Numbered from the stretch's first letter, positions 48,450 to 62,381 are shown. The stretch is DNA of 64,000 bases from Salminus brasiliensis (GCF_030463535.1 NC_132880.1:26688987-26752986), one strand, 5' to 3'. Notes: generated by a model not told the origin, from the sequence alone. Made by a program: numbers and translations.

Positions 48450-51400
48450 CTATATCAATCTCCTTCTGGTGTCCGGACTGTAATAGAGAAAGTTATCAGT
48501 AACTTTAAACCCTACACTCCTAAGACACTCTGTCAATCGTGTCTTTGTCTCATATCTGAGTTCATCTAAATTTTCCTCTGAATGATTGTTAATCATTGTC
48601 ATTTCATGCATGTACAGATCATTATTTAGGAGTTTGCTCAGGCACTCTGTCTCAGCACAGTTACCAAAAGGATGCTCTACTTTATTGGGGTCTGCATTTG
48701 GCAGATGAAACATTTTTTCACAGTTCAAACACGGTCGTTTTTCTTTGTAAACATTTTCTCTCCAGTCTCTATAAAATGCCTGGCATTTCATTGATGCAGG
48801 GAACTTAATACCATCACCAGAAGCTTCAGACTGAAATGACATGACTGCATGAGATACATACTCGTGCCATGTTTTAAGACATGACACATTAATCAAAATT
48901 TTCTTGGCATTTCCTTTCCTGCAGGAAAAAGACGCCCCATAATATTTCCGTGAATCATAATCAGAATGACACACACAGATGACTGTTGATTCCAGTGTGT
49001 AGTATTCCTCATGTTTACTGCCTGGCTTGTGTAGAGGATTTGGAAATTTCAGTTCCTTCAGCAGACATGTAAGCTCTTCTTTTATCCTGTCTTCAGTGCC
49101 GTAGAGTATCTCCATCTGAAAAAAAGAAAACAATTCAAATCAAAAGTTGTTATTTAAAATGAATATTTTTGTGCAATTATCAAATCCTTTCATAAAACGA
49201 CTAAAATATTAAGTAGAGACTAACCTACACAAAGACAACTAAGACACAAACTAAACCACTAAGACACAAACAACAGCAATCAGATATTATAAAATAAACA
49301 GCTTGAACATAACAAATAAATGTTAGCAACATAGGTAAAGAAGACTAGGCCTAGAGTCAAATCAAGTGGTTTTTATTGTCATTTCAGTGCTGTACAAGTA
49401 CACAGTGAAATGAAGTTATGTAGAAATTATGAGAACAAAAACATGAGAGATAACTAATAACACAAGTGCTAATGATAACACACATGCTACTGCCAAACAA
49501 ACCAAATGAACTATGCTAAGCTTATGCTAAGGCAAGCGCAAACCAAAAGACTACCAACAAAACAAACCTAAATTAAAACTTGATCAAAAACAGAAGCTAG
49601 ATAAAATGCCAATGCTAAAAACAGAAAGCTCAGAAAGAAGAAAACACACAACAAGACACTATAGGCTCAAAGACCAGTGAAGAGGTTGTACAAGACAAAC
49701 ACATGAGTAGGAGACATTATTAAAAACTAATTTCTTCAGTTATTGTGCACATACACATGCAACTGTAAAATACGACAACTCAGTCAGTTGTTTGTTGGCT
49801 CACTAGGCAAACAGATTATTCAACACACTGGTCAGACTTCCCTATGTCATCTCAATAGAGATCTTAATACTGCCCCCCTAAATAGCTCCACCCATTAGTT
49901 TTGTGAAGGTACCATTTTCCCTCCAGACAGCCTAGAGTAAACTTTTTGGGAATCAGAAGGGGATTTGTTGATTCTGTCAGGTTATGTTACTTTTATTCTA
50001 AATATTATAGCGGTTAATCTAATTTGTTATTTAGTTCTGCCAGTGAAGTCCCAACCAATGTGAGAACTTTATTAGCTCTGCCTAGATACCACAGGGTAAA
50101 CAATCTGATTGGACAATGTTCTGTTTTGTTTTTCACAATTTTGATTTCTCAGTTTCCAACCAAAACTTTCTAATGAAGAATGAGTAGTAATGTTATGCTT
50201 GCACAGTTAAAAAAATCTATTCTATTCTTTTCCATTACCTATATTTTTGTAATAATTTCCCCATTAATAGGCCCTAAGAGTTGATAGCCATTCTGAATAC
50301 ATGAATACATTGCAGGCTAAGGTACAAAGAAATTAAGAACACATCTTCACATTGTAGAATAGGGTTTGATTGCCTACCTGGGGTAGCACACCACAATTTA
50401 CCATGAGTGCTTTGACTCTTAATGCTTTATTAATCAGTTACATTTACTTTTATGAATTAAAATGGTATGGGATGTATTTATTTTCTTTATTTTACTTTAC
50501 TGTGGTGTAGTTGTTTGATTTCTTTACTTACCATATCAAGCAGAATGGAGAAGGGTGTGCGAGTTGGCAGGTGACTCTTGTACTTTCCAAATGGCTCAGG
50601 AAACATGCGCCTTATCATTTCATGAATATTACTTGGGAAAAAATCACTGGGATTCAAGCGGTCATCATGAATGTATCCCAGAAAGAAAATGCTGTGAAGC
50701 ATCTATTTCACACACAGATTCACAAAAGAAAACTGCATTTTATATTATAATTATTAATAATAACTATAAAACATGCACAATAACAGAATTCAGAACAGAA
50801 TTCCCTTTAAATTTAGGCATAAGCCACAAAGATATTAGATAATATCTCAGACACAATGGTGCAATTTTTATTTATATATCATGACCATGTGCCTCCAATA
50901 AAACATATGCCCCAACTAAAATGAACAACATTCCAGCATTATACTATAAACAGTTCGTGAGAAAAATCGTAATTTTTAATGTCTAGTAGCATACTTTAAT
51001 ATAAGGTTCATTTTAAATATTGAATAATTTGTTTCTGACCTACCTCATTCATGTACCAAAAGAGTCTGCTTTCCTGGCTTTGGTTTCTGATTGTATCCAT
51101 GATTTTTAAGATTAACAACATGCCACATATTTTCAGGCTGTCACTTTTTCTTTGTTTATTTATAATGTAAGCTTTTGCGCATTTCCTAAATGATCAAGCA
51201 GAATTTAATACACTGCACTCACAAAAATAAGATAATCACAGAACAGCATTGTAGGTCACATTAAAATAGTTATCTAAATAAACTTTACAAGTGCTCTATT
51301 ACAAATGTATGACATTTATATTTAGAGAACACATGTTTGCAAAATCGCACAGAGCAAAGGACTGAACAATCCAATAAAGCAAAGCAGCGTCCCATAAATT

Positions 51401-51635
51401 CAAAAATCAATCTGAAAGAGACTATTCATAACTTAGTAACTAATAACCTCGTACAGCACTAATATTTAACTCACCTCTTTCCGATGGTCCTATTTTGCGT
51501 TTGCTGATCCAACAAAGAAAATACATTATTCAGTTTTAGTTCATTTTATAGCAGTGTAACAATGTATGTAATACACATATTACATGTTTAGTATTACAAA
51601 ATAATTACCAGTTGACTTGGATTTCCAGATGACAT
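48450..51635 (-). CDS. Family 1 gene, copy 1C: diverged deaminase-like motif protein
   Basis: Exons are 51609-51635, 51475-51503, 51044-51185, 50532-50702 and 48450-49115, about 344 aa, with the same intron positions and phases as 1A/1B. The start is MSSGNPSQL. Much of the sequence differs from 1A, but the spine is conserved: TVICVC, RKYYGASFSC (YYGAS at about 181-185), VSCLKTWHEYVSHAV, PCLNC (251-255) and FGNCAETE (GNCAETE at 274-280). Exon 4 keeps MLHSIFFLG, PFGKY and RTPFSILLDM. The conservation of Cys, His and Glu in these motifs against a diverged background argues for a metal site and for purifying selection. The ISRE lies 122-133 bp upstream of the start codon. The first intron is short; intron 4 (49116-50531) contains an interspersed repeat. 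Confidence 0.82.
49355..49430 (+). repeat. Interspersed repeat fragment in intron of 1C
   Basis: 'caagtggtttttattgtcatttcagtgctgtacaagtacacagtgaaatgaagtt' is a widespread fish repeat sequence. Only a short piece is present. Confidence 0.45.
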
Positions 51636-51756
51636 TGTTCACAACAGAAAATCAAAAAACAAAATGTTAGTCTTCACTGAAACAAAGAATACAATGCACA
51701 GTCCTCCATATCCGCCCCTTTACAAAGTCTACACCACACCTTTTTTTTGCACCTTA

Positions 51757-51768
51757 AGTTTCGTTTTC
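51757..51768 (-). promoter_or_regulatory. ISRE upstream of gene 1C
   Basis: AGTTTCGTTTTC on the + strand fits AGTTTCNNTTTC exactly. The flanks differ from 1A/1B, so the element is conserved while its surroundings are not. Confidence 0.7.
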
Positions 51769-51779
51769 CATGAAATGTT

Positions 51780-54080
51780 GCAAGATAATTTGTCATTCAT
51801 TCAGCACATTTGTTTGCCTTAAAATGTGACAAGAGTAAATCAGTGTTCAAAAACAGTTTTTTGACGGCTTGAGAATTTTTTTGTTTGTTTAGAATTTCCT
51901 CTGGATTAATGTTTTTTTTTGTTAACATTTGAATTGAATATAATTCCATGGCCTACAATGCTAAGACCACATAATTGCTGATATGTTCAGGGTTTTGTTT
52001 ATAGTGATTTTGAGAATAAACATTGTCTCAGTTTTATAAAAGTCTAAAAAAAGTCTTTAAAAACTTTTTTCAGTGATTTTTGAGAAAATATCAAAAATAA
52101 CATAATAGTGATTTTAGATAAATAAACACTTCTATACTAAAATATTTTATATGTACACTGCTTTGTGTATGTGAATGTGTCTTATGTGCACTCATATTTA
52201 ATTAAACAAAATATGTCTCAATTATTTACTGTTTATCTTAATACTATGTTTCTTATAAACTCTCCTCTTTGAGTAGAAGAATCTAGAATCTGCCATATTC
52301 ACTAATATCCATGTGTCCCTGTGCATCCTTATCATGTTAAAACAGCATGTCAATTTATTACAGGCTTGGTCTGTGTGCCTTTCAATTTAAAAGATCTATA
52401 AAACCTATAAAAGCCAGAACAACTACTTGTTGAAACACAAAATGAGTTTAATTCAAATTCAAACCTTGTCTTTTCTCGTGTCTGGCAGGAAGGTCCTAAA
52501 GTGTTTATATAAGAATATAAACATATTTTGAAGTAATTCAAATAATAAAATACTAGAATTACGTTTTTTAACTTATAGACCCACAAGTTTCATTGTTCTC
52601 TCACAGCATCACATGTGCAACCTTAGTTCAATGAAAAAATACTCAAATACAATTAGAATTCATATTCACATTTTATTTCACGATATATACAGTGGGTGCA
52701 TGTGCACCTCTCAGAGCTGGGCATGTACATCCACATTCACCTTGTCTGAAAGAAACTTTCACCACTTCCCAATGTGGATCGGATTTGCAAAAAAAAAAAA
52801 AAAAAAAAAAAAAGTATGAACATTTCTATCAAAAATCAGTCTGGATACAATTTAGGCTTTTGGGTTGTCTAAACATAGCATGAGGGGTGTTATAATAATC
52901 CTTCTTTTAATTTTTAGCATACTGTCAAAAATGATAAAACACTTTATGTAGAACTGTTTAGATCCATCTTTACTTCTCCTAGTAATCTGTCCACCTGCTA
53001 ATAAAAAAAATGCATTAGCAAATTTAGCCAACAGTGTTAGGTATACCCATATATATTGATCATTATAAAAGCTTTATTTTTACTCATAAGCAGACAGAGA
53101 AATAATGACCTGGAGGATGACAAAATTAAGATTGCCACCAAAATTATTTTTCAATGTTAGGACCCCTACTGATCTCTCTGGCAAAGAAAGGCTTGTCACT
53201 CCATTATGAATTCCACAGTTTGATGTCCTGCGAGTCATATAACATATAACAACATAATATACAAATATACAAAACCAAAAATAAAGACCCAAACAAAAAA
53301 GCTGAAAAGAAAACTATTCAGAAAGCTACAAACAGGTTAACTTTAGCTGCTCAAACCATAACCATTCTCTTAATGTTTGAAACTGTAATTAGACTAAACA
53401 AGCCTAGACAAGCCCAATTCAATGGGTTTACCACTTTCTCTATCAAAATCATTTGTTTGCTAAATTAAGAAATAAAGGAAAGTATTCTTGTCAGAATGTA
53501 AAATGTGTTGTAAATAGTATAATGTTTTCAGAATATGATGTTAAATAAACACTCAGAAGATTCACATCCATTAATATGTGCAAACACACTCTGTGACCAC
53601 ATTATACCAATTTGCACCCTGTAAAAGATAAGCTACTATCATAATATATTTTGAATATAACTGAGATGTTGTAAAATGTACCCAAAATATTCTAGATTAG
53701 CCAGAACACTGCTGTCGAAAGTTGTGTTTTCTGAGACTGTATCAAATAGTAATTTAAATGCACAAAATTACATTTCATGCATGTTTACAGTAACAGCATT
53801 TTCAAAGCCTGTGCTTCTGTACATAATTATAGCTAACATTATTTCATATAGTGCCATGACACTTTTTACACATTTATGTATGTGAGATAAATTGCTCTTT
53901 TATGAAATATTGGTGGATTATAAGCTTGCATTACTTGCATAACACTTGTTAGCTAAATTAGCCTACGTAGCTTTGATGCCAAACACAAGAAACAGCAACA
54001 TCAAAAATGGCTTGTCTGATTAAGTGCAAGGAAAAACTGTAAATTGCATGCTACCACAAGAGTACACAAAAGATGGCATG
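51780..54080. other. Spacer between 1C and 2d
   Basis: AT-rich, no gene recognised. A poly(A) tract of about 24 bases lies at 52790-52813. Confidence 0.5.
52790..52813. repeat. Poly(A) tract
   Basis: An uninterrupted run of about 24 A residues. Confidence 0.75.
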
Positions 54081-54089
54081 TACAACTAT

Positions 54090-55178
54090 CTAGCAACCTG
54101 TACATGCTACCTTGTGGTTGTGATTGCCATGACCAAGATTCTGACTGTGACACTGTGAGTGTGTGTTATAGTTATGCCAGGAATGCCATGGAACAATTGA
54201 CATAGATGGCCGGGGAACAATTTCCAAAGTCTTGCTGGTCCATGCTGAACATTGCTCCTCCTCTGTCTGAAAAATCAGTTTGAAAAACAGAAACAGAAAC
54301 ACACTGAGCAACTGAATTAACATGTGGTATATAAGTTGACAATTTAAGTTCATTCATCTAAAATACCTTAAATGCCCTTTTTTCCAACTCCTTTAAGCAC
54401 TCCAGCAGCTCTAGCCCCAAGGATTCATGAAACTGTTCATGTGCTTCTCTCATTTCCTTCATTTCACTGCACTCCATCCATTCATTGTATTCCTCCTCTG
54501 TCTGGGAAACACAACAGGTCAGATTAAGGGTCTAGAGCAGTAGTTCTGTAGTTCTTCTCTGATTTTGAACCTGTGCATGGTATGGGGTAGTCCAGAAAAT
54601 GGGTTAAGAATAATTGGTCTGTCATCTATAGAAGGGAGAGGTTTACTCTCAATACTTTGTAGAAAAAAATGCAAAGACTTACATAATCCTCAAAACATTC
54701 CCCAAGGTTAAAAGATGTGACTCCAGGGAAGGTCATTCCATTTTCAAACAGATCACTTAAACTTGTGGCCACGAAGTGCAGAACTTCATCTTCATAGGCG
54801 TACATGTTTCCATCTTCACACAGCAAGAGCACCAACTGACGGGCATATGCCTCACATGGGAAGTCATCAATGGCACCAATCACCTCCATCTTCATCCTCT
54901 CTGGCAGGTAGTGGTCTTCCCAGGCTTCCAGCTGATCTTCATTTCCAGCATAAACTGTATCATCCTGCCCACACATTCTGACATGATAGCTCTTTGGTTT
55001 TACAAGGGGAATAAGTGTACCAGAATGTTTTTTTACAATGCTTCCAATAGCTGCAAGGTCCATGAACCCAGCTACAAAAAAAAACAACAAAAAACAAAAC
55101 AAAATGTGGACTAAAAGCTATATAAGATGACATACATTTAACCACAAACTTACCAAACCATATTAAAATGGTCTATAA

Positions 55179-55236
<58 letters not shown>

Positions 55237-55552
55237 ATATATATTTATAATTAAAGGAATAAAAGGCAGATATATACATTATATACATACATTTTGTCCT
55301 GAAAAATATATACATGAAAGTAAGTATATACCTTCTTTGTAGGTCCCAATTAATTCAGATTTAACCTGGTGACATCTAGCAGTAAAAATACAAAACAATA
55401 ATCATTCATTTTTGTCAGGAATATTACACTGTATTCTTGTTTTTAATAGAATAAAGCATTCAGGTTTTAATTAAACAATTAAAATCTTATTTATGAAAAA
55501 ATAAGGTTCAACATGCTTACTTGTTTTCTGCGTCTATGGTCATCATCTCCAT
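54090..55552 (-). CDS. Family 2 gene, copy 2d: diverged SUKH-like motif protein with His/Cys-rich tail
   Basis: Exons are 55521-55552, 55332-55375, 54683-55071, 54367-54501 and 54090-54266, about 258 aa, with phases matching 2a. The start is MEMMTIDAENK. The core exon shares the family spine with 2a: WEDHYLPERMKMEVIGAIDDFPC, then LCEDGNMYAYEDE and LHFVATSLSDLFENG. The exon-4 equivalent is a 45-residue acidic/basic helix (EEEYNEWMECSEMKE). The last exon is longer than in 2a and ends in a segment with seven His and three Cys over about 35 residues (WHSWHNYN...), which could bind metal. An IRF-type core (CAAAGTGAAAGT, 55574-55585) lies just upstream of the ATG. It is upstream of 1C on the same strand, as in units A and B. 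Confidence 0.8.
55180..55232. repeat. (TA)n microsatellite
   Basis: About 50 bases of TA in the intron between exons 2 and 3 of 2d. Confidence 0.85.
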
Positions 55553-55974
55553 TGCTGTCAGACGTGTATTCAGCAAAGTGAAAGTTTCAGAAAACAAGGC
55601 TTCTTGTTCTGTTGTCCTTGTTTACTCAAACTTACACTTTAATGAAGACACGTCTCACACCAGCTTAGCTTCATGGAGGAAAGAGGAAAAAGTGTTTAGG
55701 ACCATTTTAAATGAAATATAGGGAAACAAGTAGTCATTGTAAATCAATATTTGAATATAAAAGATACATGCAAGAAGATAAAGATAAATACAAGATAACT
55801 GTTACTGTAAAAAACAAGATTATATTAATGTTACTAAAATACATTTTATATTTAGCTAATGATTTGTTAAGATTTCAACATATATATATAATTCAGTGTT
55901 TCCCAAACTGCATATCAGAAATGGGTAAAACGTATAGAGAAATAGAATAGAATAGGAAAAAATTAAAGTGAAAT

Positions 55975-56150
55975 TATGTACAATCTTATGCAAATGTTTG
56001 GGCGCTCCTGATCAGAATATGTGTTGTAAATACATGTTCTAAATAAAAATGAGTAACATCCTCTAAACAGACACAGTGCTAAAGTTTGTAGTGCGCAGAT
56101 ACTGTTTATGTCTTTAATTTAAAATATGGGGGAACATAAGTCTAAAAACA
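55975..56150 (+). repeat. Interspersed DNA-element fragment
   Basis: 'tgtacaatcttatgcaaatgtttgggcgctcctgatcagaat' resembles a common fish DNA-element end; the rest is AT-rich. The family is unresolved. Confidence 0.35.
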
Positions 56151-56541
56151 TAGCATGTAGTTATGCTTTATTTGTTTTTTTGGTTTTCATTTAGAAAACA
56201 AATCATAAAAATTGATTCTTTTTTTCTATTCTGTTTTCTATACTGTTGTTGTCTTAAACACAAACATTTAATTTACATTTTCTTGGGTTTTCGGCATTGC
56301 GTTTCAAGAAAAGCAGGAAGAGTTATGGTGCCAAAGGGCATTCGCTGACTCACAACAGGACTTTGAATAGGCTATGGAAATCTGCAGGCTAAGGGAGATC
56401 ATTTAATCGAAATAAAACAAAAACCAAACATCAAAAATCGCTTCTAATACTAACAAACTAAAGATTCATCGAGTGAATGTAAAATATTTATATAAGAAAA
56501 CAAAGCAACATCTCTCAAAACACATATTTCAGTTTACCTGG

Positions 56542-56570
56542 TGTCGCTCTTCTTTGTTGCTACTAGAAGG
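56542..56570 (-). other. Possible upstream exon of 2d
   Basis: On the minus strand 'ccttctag' is followed by 'TAGCAACAAAGAAGAGCGACACCAG' and then 'gtaaac', an acceptor/donor pair around about 25 bases. The block resembles exon 2 of family 1 (GGCAAAGAAGACCGACGAAAGG). It may be a 5' UTR exon of 2d or a relic family-1 exon. Confidence 0.25.
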
Positions 56571-56825
56571 AAGTGCAACCTGTGATGTTGCCCAACCTTG
56601 TACTGTGGCTTAACTGTAAGTCATATGCTCACCACTCCCCGTCAGAGGGTAGGGCCTAGAAACCCTATACCCGCCATTTGCCGAACACAATGCTGTTGGG
56701 TAATTTTTTACAGGTTAACTGACGTAACTCGAAACTATATATAAAAACCTTTCAGCCCAGCTTCTAATGACAGACTGTGCAGTAACATACAGTACAGGCC
56801 AACACATTCACCACCCAGGGAAAGA

Positions 56826-56862
56826 GAGATAGAGAGAGAGAGAGAGGAGAGAGAGAAATGTG
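56826..56862. repeat. (GA)n simple repeat
   Basis: 'gagatagagagagagagagagaggagagagagaaa'. Confidence 0.75.
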
Positions 56863-57009
56863 AGGGGGTGAGAATACCCCCTGGTGCCCCCTGCCCTAAA
56901 TTAACACATACGTTGTTGAAGCGGTTAACCTTAAATTATATGGAAATCAAACTTAATCAAATACGTAACCTCTGATTTACTATATTACAACCATCAGCGA
57001 CTGGATATT

Positions 57010-57480
57010 ACAACTTAAACAGACAAGGGGGCGCGCCATCACCCGCGCACCATGCAGCTTAATTTAAGGCCTCAGTGTGTCTTTGGAGAGGCACACCTTG
57101 CGCTCCTCGAAACACACAAAAGGCATGTACTAAGTTTCTCAATTAATCATGGGTGTGTTTTGGGCATAATGTGGAATAAACCAATCAGCATGTCACTTGC
57201 CATTCCCTTTAAGAGCCAGGTGCTGGTGTGGTCTGACTTTGACGGATTGCTATGTCAGTGGCGCAACGCTGGCACCTGTGTTGCCAATTCACTGGCAGGA
57301 TCACAATGAACGTCTGCCTAGGTTGTTTTTGGTCAGATAGCAATACGCCAAAAATGTACCTGAACACTCCTCATTTTGAGACCACCACGCCCATCGACAT
57401 AGATATATTCGCAAGTCGCCCTGTTGCTATTTAAACATCACAACGTGCTTTGTGCAGGGTGTAAGACAGGACCCTTGTTT
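57010..57480. repeat. GC-richer interspersed repeat, family unresolved
   Basis: The block ('gggggcgcgccatcacccgcgcacc' through 'acaacgtgctttgtgcagggtgtaag') stands out from the AT-rich surroundings and reads like a fish DNA-element body. No intact ORF or clear TIR was seen. Confidence 0.3.
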
Positions 57481-58690
57481 TTCAGCTTCGTGACCACGAT
57501 TGGCTCCACTCTGGCAGCCCCAACAGCTCACAGTTACGCACAGCAATGGAGAGTGTGGAGGAAAACGTGGGAGAGTGTGTGCGTGTGGTGAACTGTGCTG
57601 GGTTGTAGCCTGGGTTCTCATTGCTCATTAAAACTGACTCTGAAACCCCTGCACGACGTGTTCCCTGCATGACTCCTTATGGAGCTAAGTCTTCACCTCC
57701 CCACGAGAGCACCCACCTAACACCATACTTCCATTCGTTACACTAAAGGAATTATTTTAAAGAAGACATTCAATTACTATACAAGTTAACATTCACTCCT
57801 TCACTAACAATCATATCAATGATTTCACACAGTCTTTTTCTACAACAATTTCCAGGTCAGGTTCTATTCTTTAGTGTTTTGCAACATTTATCCATCCTTC
57901 AGTTTTAACAAGATGCCCAGTCAGTTAGGAAAGGTGTCCCCAAAACATATCACTTCTGTCCCCGCCCCCATAGTTACACATATCATCTTGAACTTTGGTC
58001 AAAAAGCCTTTAAAAAGCATCTGATCACCAAATGCTCTGAGAAAAGTCAGTGTGCTTTTTTCTTTTCAGTAATAGATTCTTTTAGCCAGCTATATGCTGT
58101 ATGCAGAGCTTGTGATATCACTGCCTGGTGCAGCTTCACCTCAGGCTTCTTTGTGGCTTTCCTCAAAAGGCCCATTTTTGCTCCGATGCTCGGTTTAGGA
58201 AGACATCCTTGTCTAGGCCATGCTTGTGTGGCACGATGCAGCTTACATCTGTGCTCAGTGCAGGGTGTGTCTGGTGACCAGTAAACTGCGAACACTTAGC
58301 CTGTGATCTCCGGGGGGACCAGGGGGCATGTGTGACAGTGATGATGACGAGAGTCAAAGACAGCATAGTTGACCTCACTCTGTCTAGGTAGCTAAATAGG
58401 CTGTACCTCGCAGTGTGAGCATCTGTTATCCTCCAAGTGCCGCAGTCACATTACGACAGATGACTGGCTTCATGGCCTTTAGAGGAGGAACATGCTGTTC
58501 AGCTTTAAGCTCTTCGTCTGTTGGCGTTTCACAACCTTGGCTTTGCTTGTGCTTGGAGATGCATCGCCCCCCTTTAGCTTTGTGGGTGAAGGACCCAGTG
58601 CCCCCCTGGCATCTGTGGGTGTCACACACTGTTTCAGACCATTGTTCCACCTAAACTTTTAGCTTCCAGCTAAATGCAGTATACAATAAC
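57481..58690. other. Intergenic, unresolved
   Basis: Several medium ORFs (up to 136 codons at 57874-58284) lack recognisable motifs, a matching splice structure or a second copy in the window. Possibly old transposon sequence. Confidence 0.4.
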
Positions 58691-58691
58691 G

Positions 58692-58855
58692 GGGCAGTGG
58701 TGGCTGGATAACATGGTTGTGGGTTCGATTCCCAGGCTTGGCAAGCTGCCACTGTTGGGCCCTTGAGCAAGGCCCTTTACTCTCTCTGCTCCCCAGGCGC
58801 TGGAGTTGGCTGTCCACCGCTCTGGGTGTGTGTGTACTCACTGCCCCTAACACAC

Positions 58856-58895
<40 letters not shown>

Positions 58896-58975
58896 CTTCA
58901 CTACCAGATGGGTTAAATGCGGAGGACACATTTCGCTGTACAGTGACAAATACGTGCACCTTTACCTTTACCAAT
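58692..58975 (+). repeat. tRNA-derived SINE, plus orientation
   Basis: 'gtggtggctggataacatggttgtgggttcgattcccaggcttggcaagctgcc' with box-B-like GGGTTCGATTCC, ending in 'acgtgcacctttacctttacc'. A (TG)n run at 58855-58895 lies inside the body. Confidence 0.75.
58853..58896. repeat. (TG)n microsatellite
   Basis: A TG run within the SINE body. Confidence 0.8.
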
Positions 58976-59299
58976 ACATTATACCAACATTATGCTGCGC
59001 AACATTAGGGACATCTTGTGGCCATATGTTGGTACTACATCGTTGTGTGATGTGGCAGAGATTAAAAAGGGAATGTCCATTATTTCTTTACAGGGGTGGA
59101 GATAGGAATCCGAGGTCACGATTTTTAATGTAATTTTAGCAAAAAGGTACTTTTTTGTCTTATAATAACCCGGATTCCCATTTCGCAGGTGGACTCTGGG
59201 AACTGGAGTCCGGTGGAGTCGGTGCAAGGACCGGAAAGTGCTATATGTGTCACACACAGTTGAAGAGGTTTCGAAGCAGCATTTCGCTGCCATAATGTG

Positions 59300-59516
59300 A
59301 CTTAATGTGTGTTTTTTATTTTTATAAATTTCCCCCTCGACCACAAACAGCGAAATTACTGACAGGCCAGGTTCTGTGGCCCTCCTCTGCAGTAGGTGGC
59401 GGTGTGGAGCTGCACCTGCTCTATGGAGAGGGAGGACACGTCTGCAAAAGAGTGAAGTTCAGTGCGCATGCGTCACACAGCCCTCACACACACTGCGGGC
59501 AAGGAGCTGGGAGAAG
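59300..59516 (+). promoter_or_regulatory. ssr2: Promoter and non-coding first exon of ssr2
   Basis: This is GC-richer than its surroundings. A consensus donor (GAGAAG/gtgagtg) at 59516-59517 fits a non-coding first exon that splices to the ATG-containing exon at 61054, whose acceptor abuts the ATG. The transcription start is not visible precisely. Confidence 0.55.
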
Positions 59517-60344
59517 GTGAGTGTAGCGTCTGCCAGAGATCCCGGTTTACGTGCAGATTCGTATATAAATGTCTAAGTGATCATTAGGTTGCAGACTGCG
59601 CTGTTTGCAGCCCCTGTTTTGTTGGTAGTGTTTGATCAGGTGTGTTTTGTTGGCTCTCAGAGGGGCGCTTTTTGTCCGTGTTGAGCCGAGCTGTTCATTC
59701 AGGCAGTCGGGGTGAAGTACACGTAAGCGCTACTAGTAGAGTTTACAGCAGAAGAGCCGGAGATCTCCCGAAACATGAGCAGTACCTGATCTTAACTACT
59801 GCTACTAACTGATGCACTGAGATATGGATTTATTTATTTTAATTGTGTATTAAATTAATGGGTTTCAGAATGTGTTCTCCCTCAGCGACACCCTGACACT
59901 AGCAGTGGTCCAGACAGGGGGCTGCCTTGCTAACCGTTAACCGAGTGCTAGCTAACGGTACTGTGGGACTAAGATCTCAGTGGTCGTGTGTATAGTCCAG
60001 GCCGAGTGTATAAACCAGTGCATTTTAGCTTAGTAAGAGGTTTTAACAGTGGGCTTATTTGTGCTTATTTGTGTCCTGAGTCGAGTTATGCTAGCTAACT
60101 GTAGCCGACTGTCTTAGCTAGCTGGCTAGCAAGCTGTTACAATGTACTGGGTAACGTCAGTGATGGTGTAACGTTAAATAATTCGTTGATAATTTAGCAT
60201 TAAATAATAAATAGTCTTTTATAATGTAGACTTAAATAATTGTAGACTCTGCTAAATCATTTTAGTAAATTTAGTAAAGTGGCGTTTAGCTGAGAAGCCC
60301 AGGTCTTAGACCAGGATCACTGTGATAGTCTGCTCTTCACAAAT

Positions 60345-60800
60345 GCACTACGTGGACAAATGTTTTGAGACACCGACTCATTCGTTGTTTCCTCTGAAAT
60401 CAAGGTTAAGAGTTTATCCTGCTTTCAATGGAGTAATTGTCTCTACTGTCCAGAGAAGCCCTTTTTACTAGAGTTCAGAGCATTTCTGAGTATTTGATTG
60501 CATTTAGCGACAAGAGCGTTTATATGGTCGTGTTTCATGATCCTCACCTCAACTTCCCAAATCATCCCATAAGTATTGGATGTAGTACCGACCATTATTC
60601 CCTAGAACACAGCTCCACAGCTCAATGCTAAGAACTCCTCTAGCCCACACCTCGCGTTAGACATGGTGCCAATAGGTTGATGTTGATCTGCTCCAGAGAG
60701 TCCTGTTCTATTAGCAGCTCTTCTCTACAGGGACTAGACAAACTGTGTGTGCGCAAAGGTTCAACTTGTAGCTGAATGTGTTTATTAGAAGGGATGTGGT
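60345..60800 (+). repeat. MITE of the 'ACTACGTGGACAAATGTTTTGAGACA' family
   Basis: It shares its body with the element at 29675-30245 ('gattgcatttagcgacaagagc', 'ctctagcccacacctcgcgttagacatggtgccaatagg') and extends further to 'tgaatgtgtttattagaagggatgtggtcc'. It lies in the first intron of ssr2. Confidence 0.6.
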
Positions 60801-61053
60801 CCTAACTTTAAAAGCAACATTTCTGCATCTGAAAATAAGAATTTATTGAGATGATACAATCTTGCTTGGTGTAGGTTTAGGCATGAAATCCTGTAACATG
60901 AAGGGATAAACTTGATGCACATACAGAAAGTCTTCAAGTATAAGGAAAAATGTGCACAATTTATTTCATTTTAAGTGTGTTGTAACTATATGGTGTGTAA
61001 ACTATCTGTTTTGCCCATTGTTATACTGAAAAAGCACCTTCTCTTGTTTTCAG

Positions 61054-62381
<1,328 letters not shown>

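Noticed and set aside
57874-58284. A 136-codon open frame
   Set aside because: No motif, no splice sites of note and no paralogue in the window; not enough to call a gene.
58717-59133. A 138-codon open frame
   Set aside because: It runs through a SINE and its TG microsatellite; the sequence is repeat-derived.
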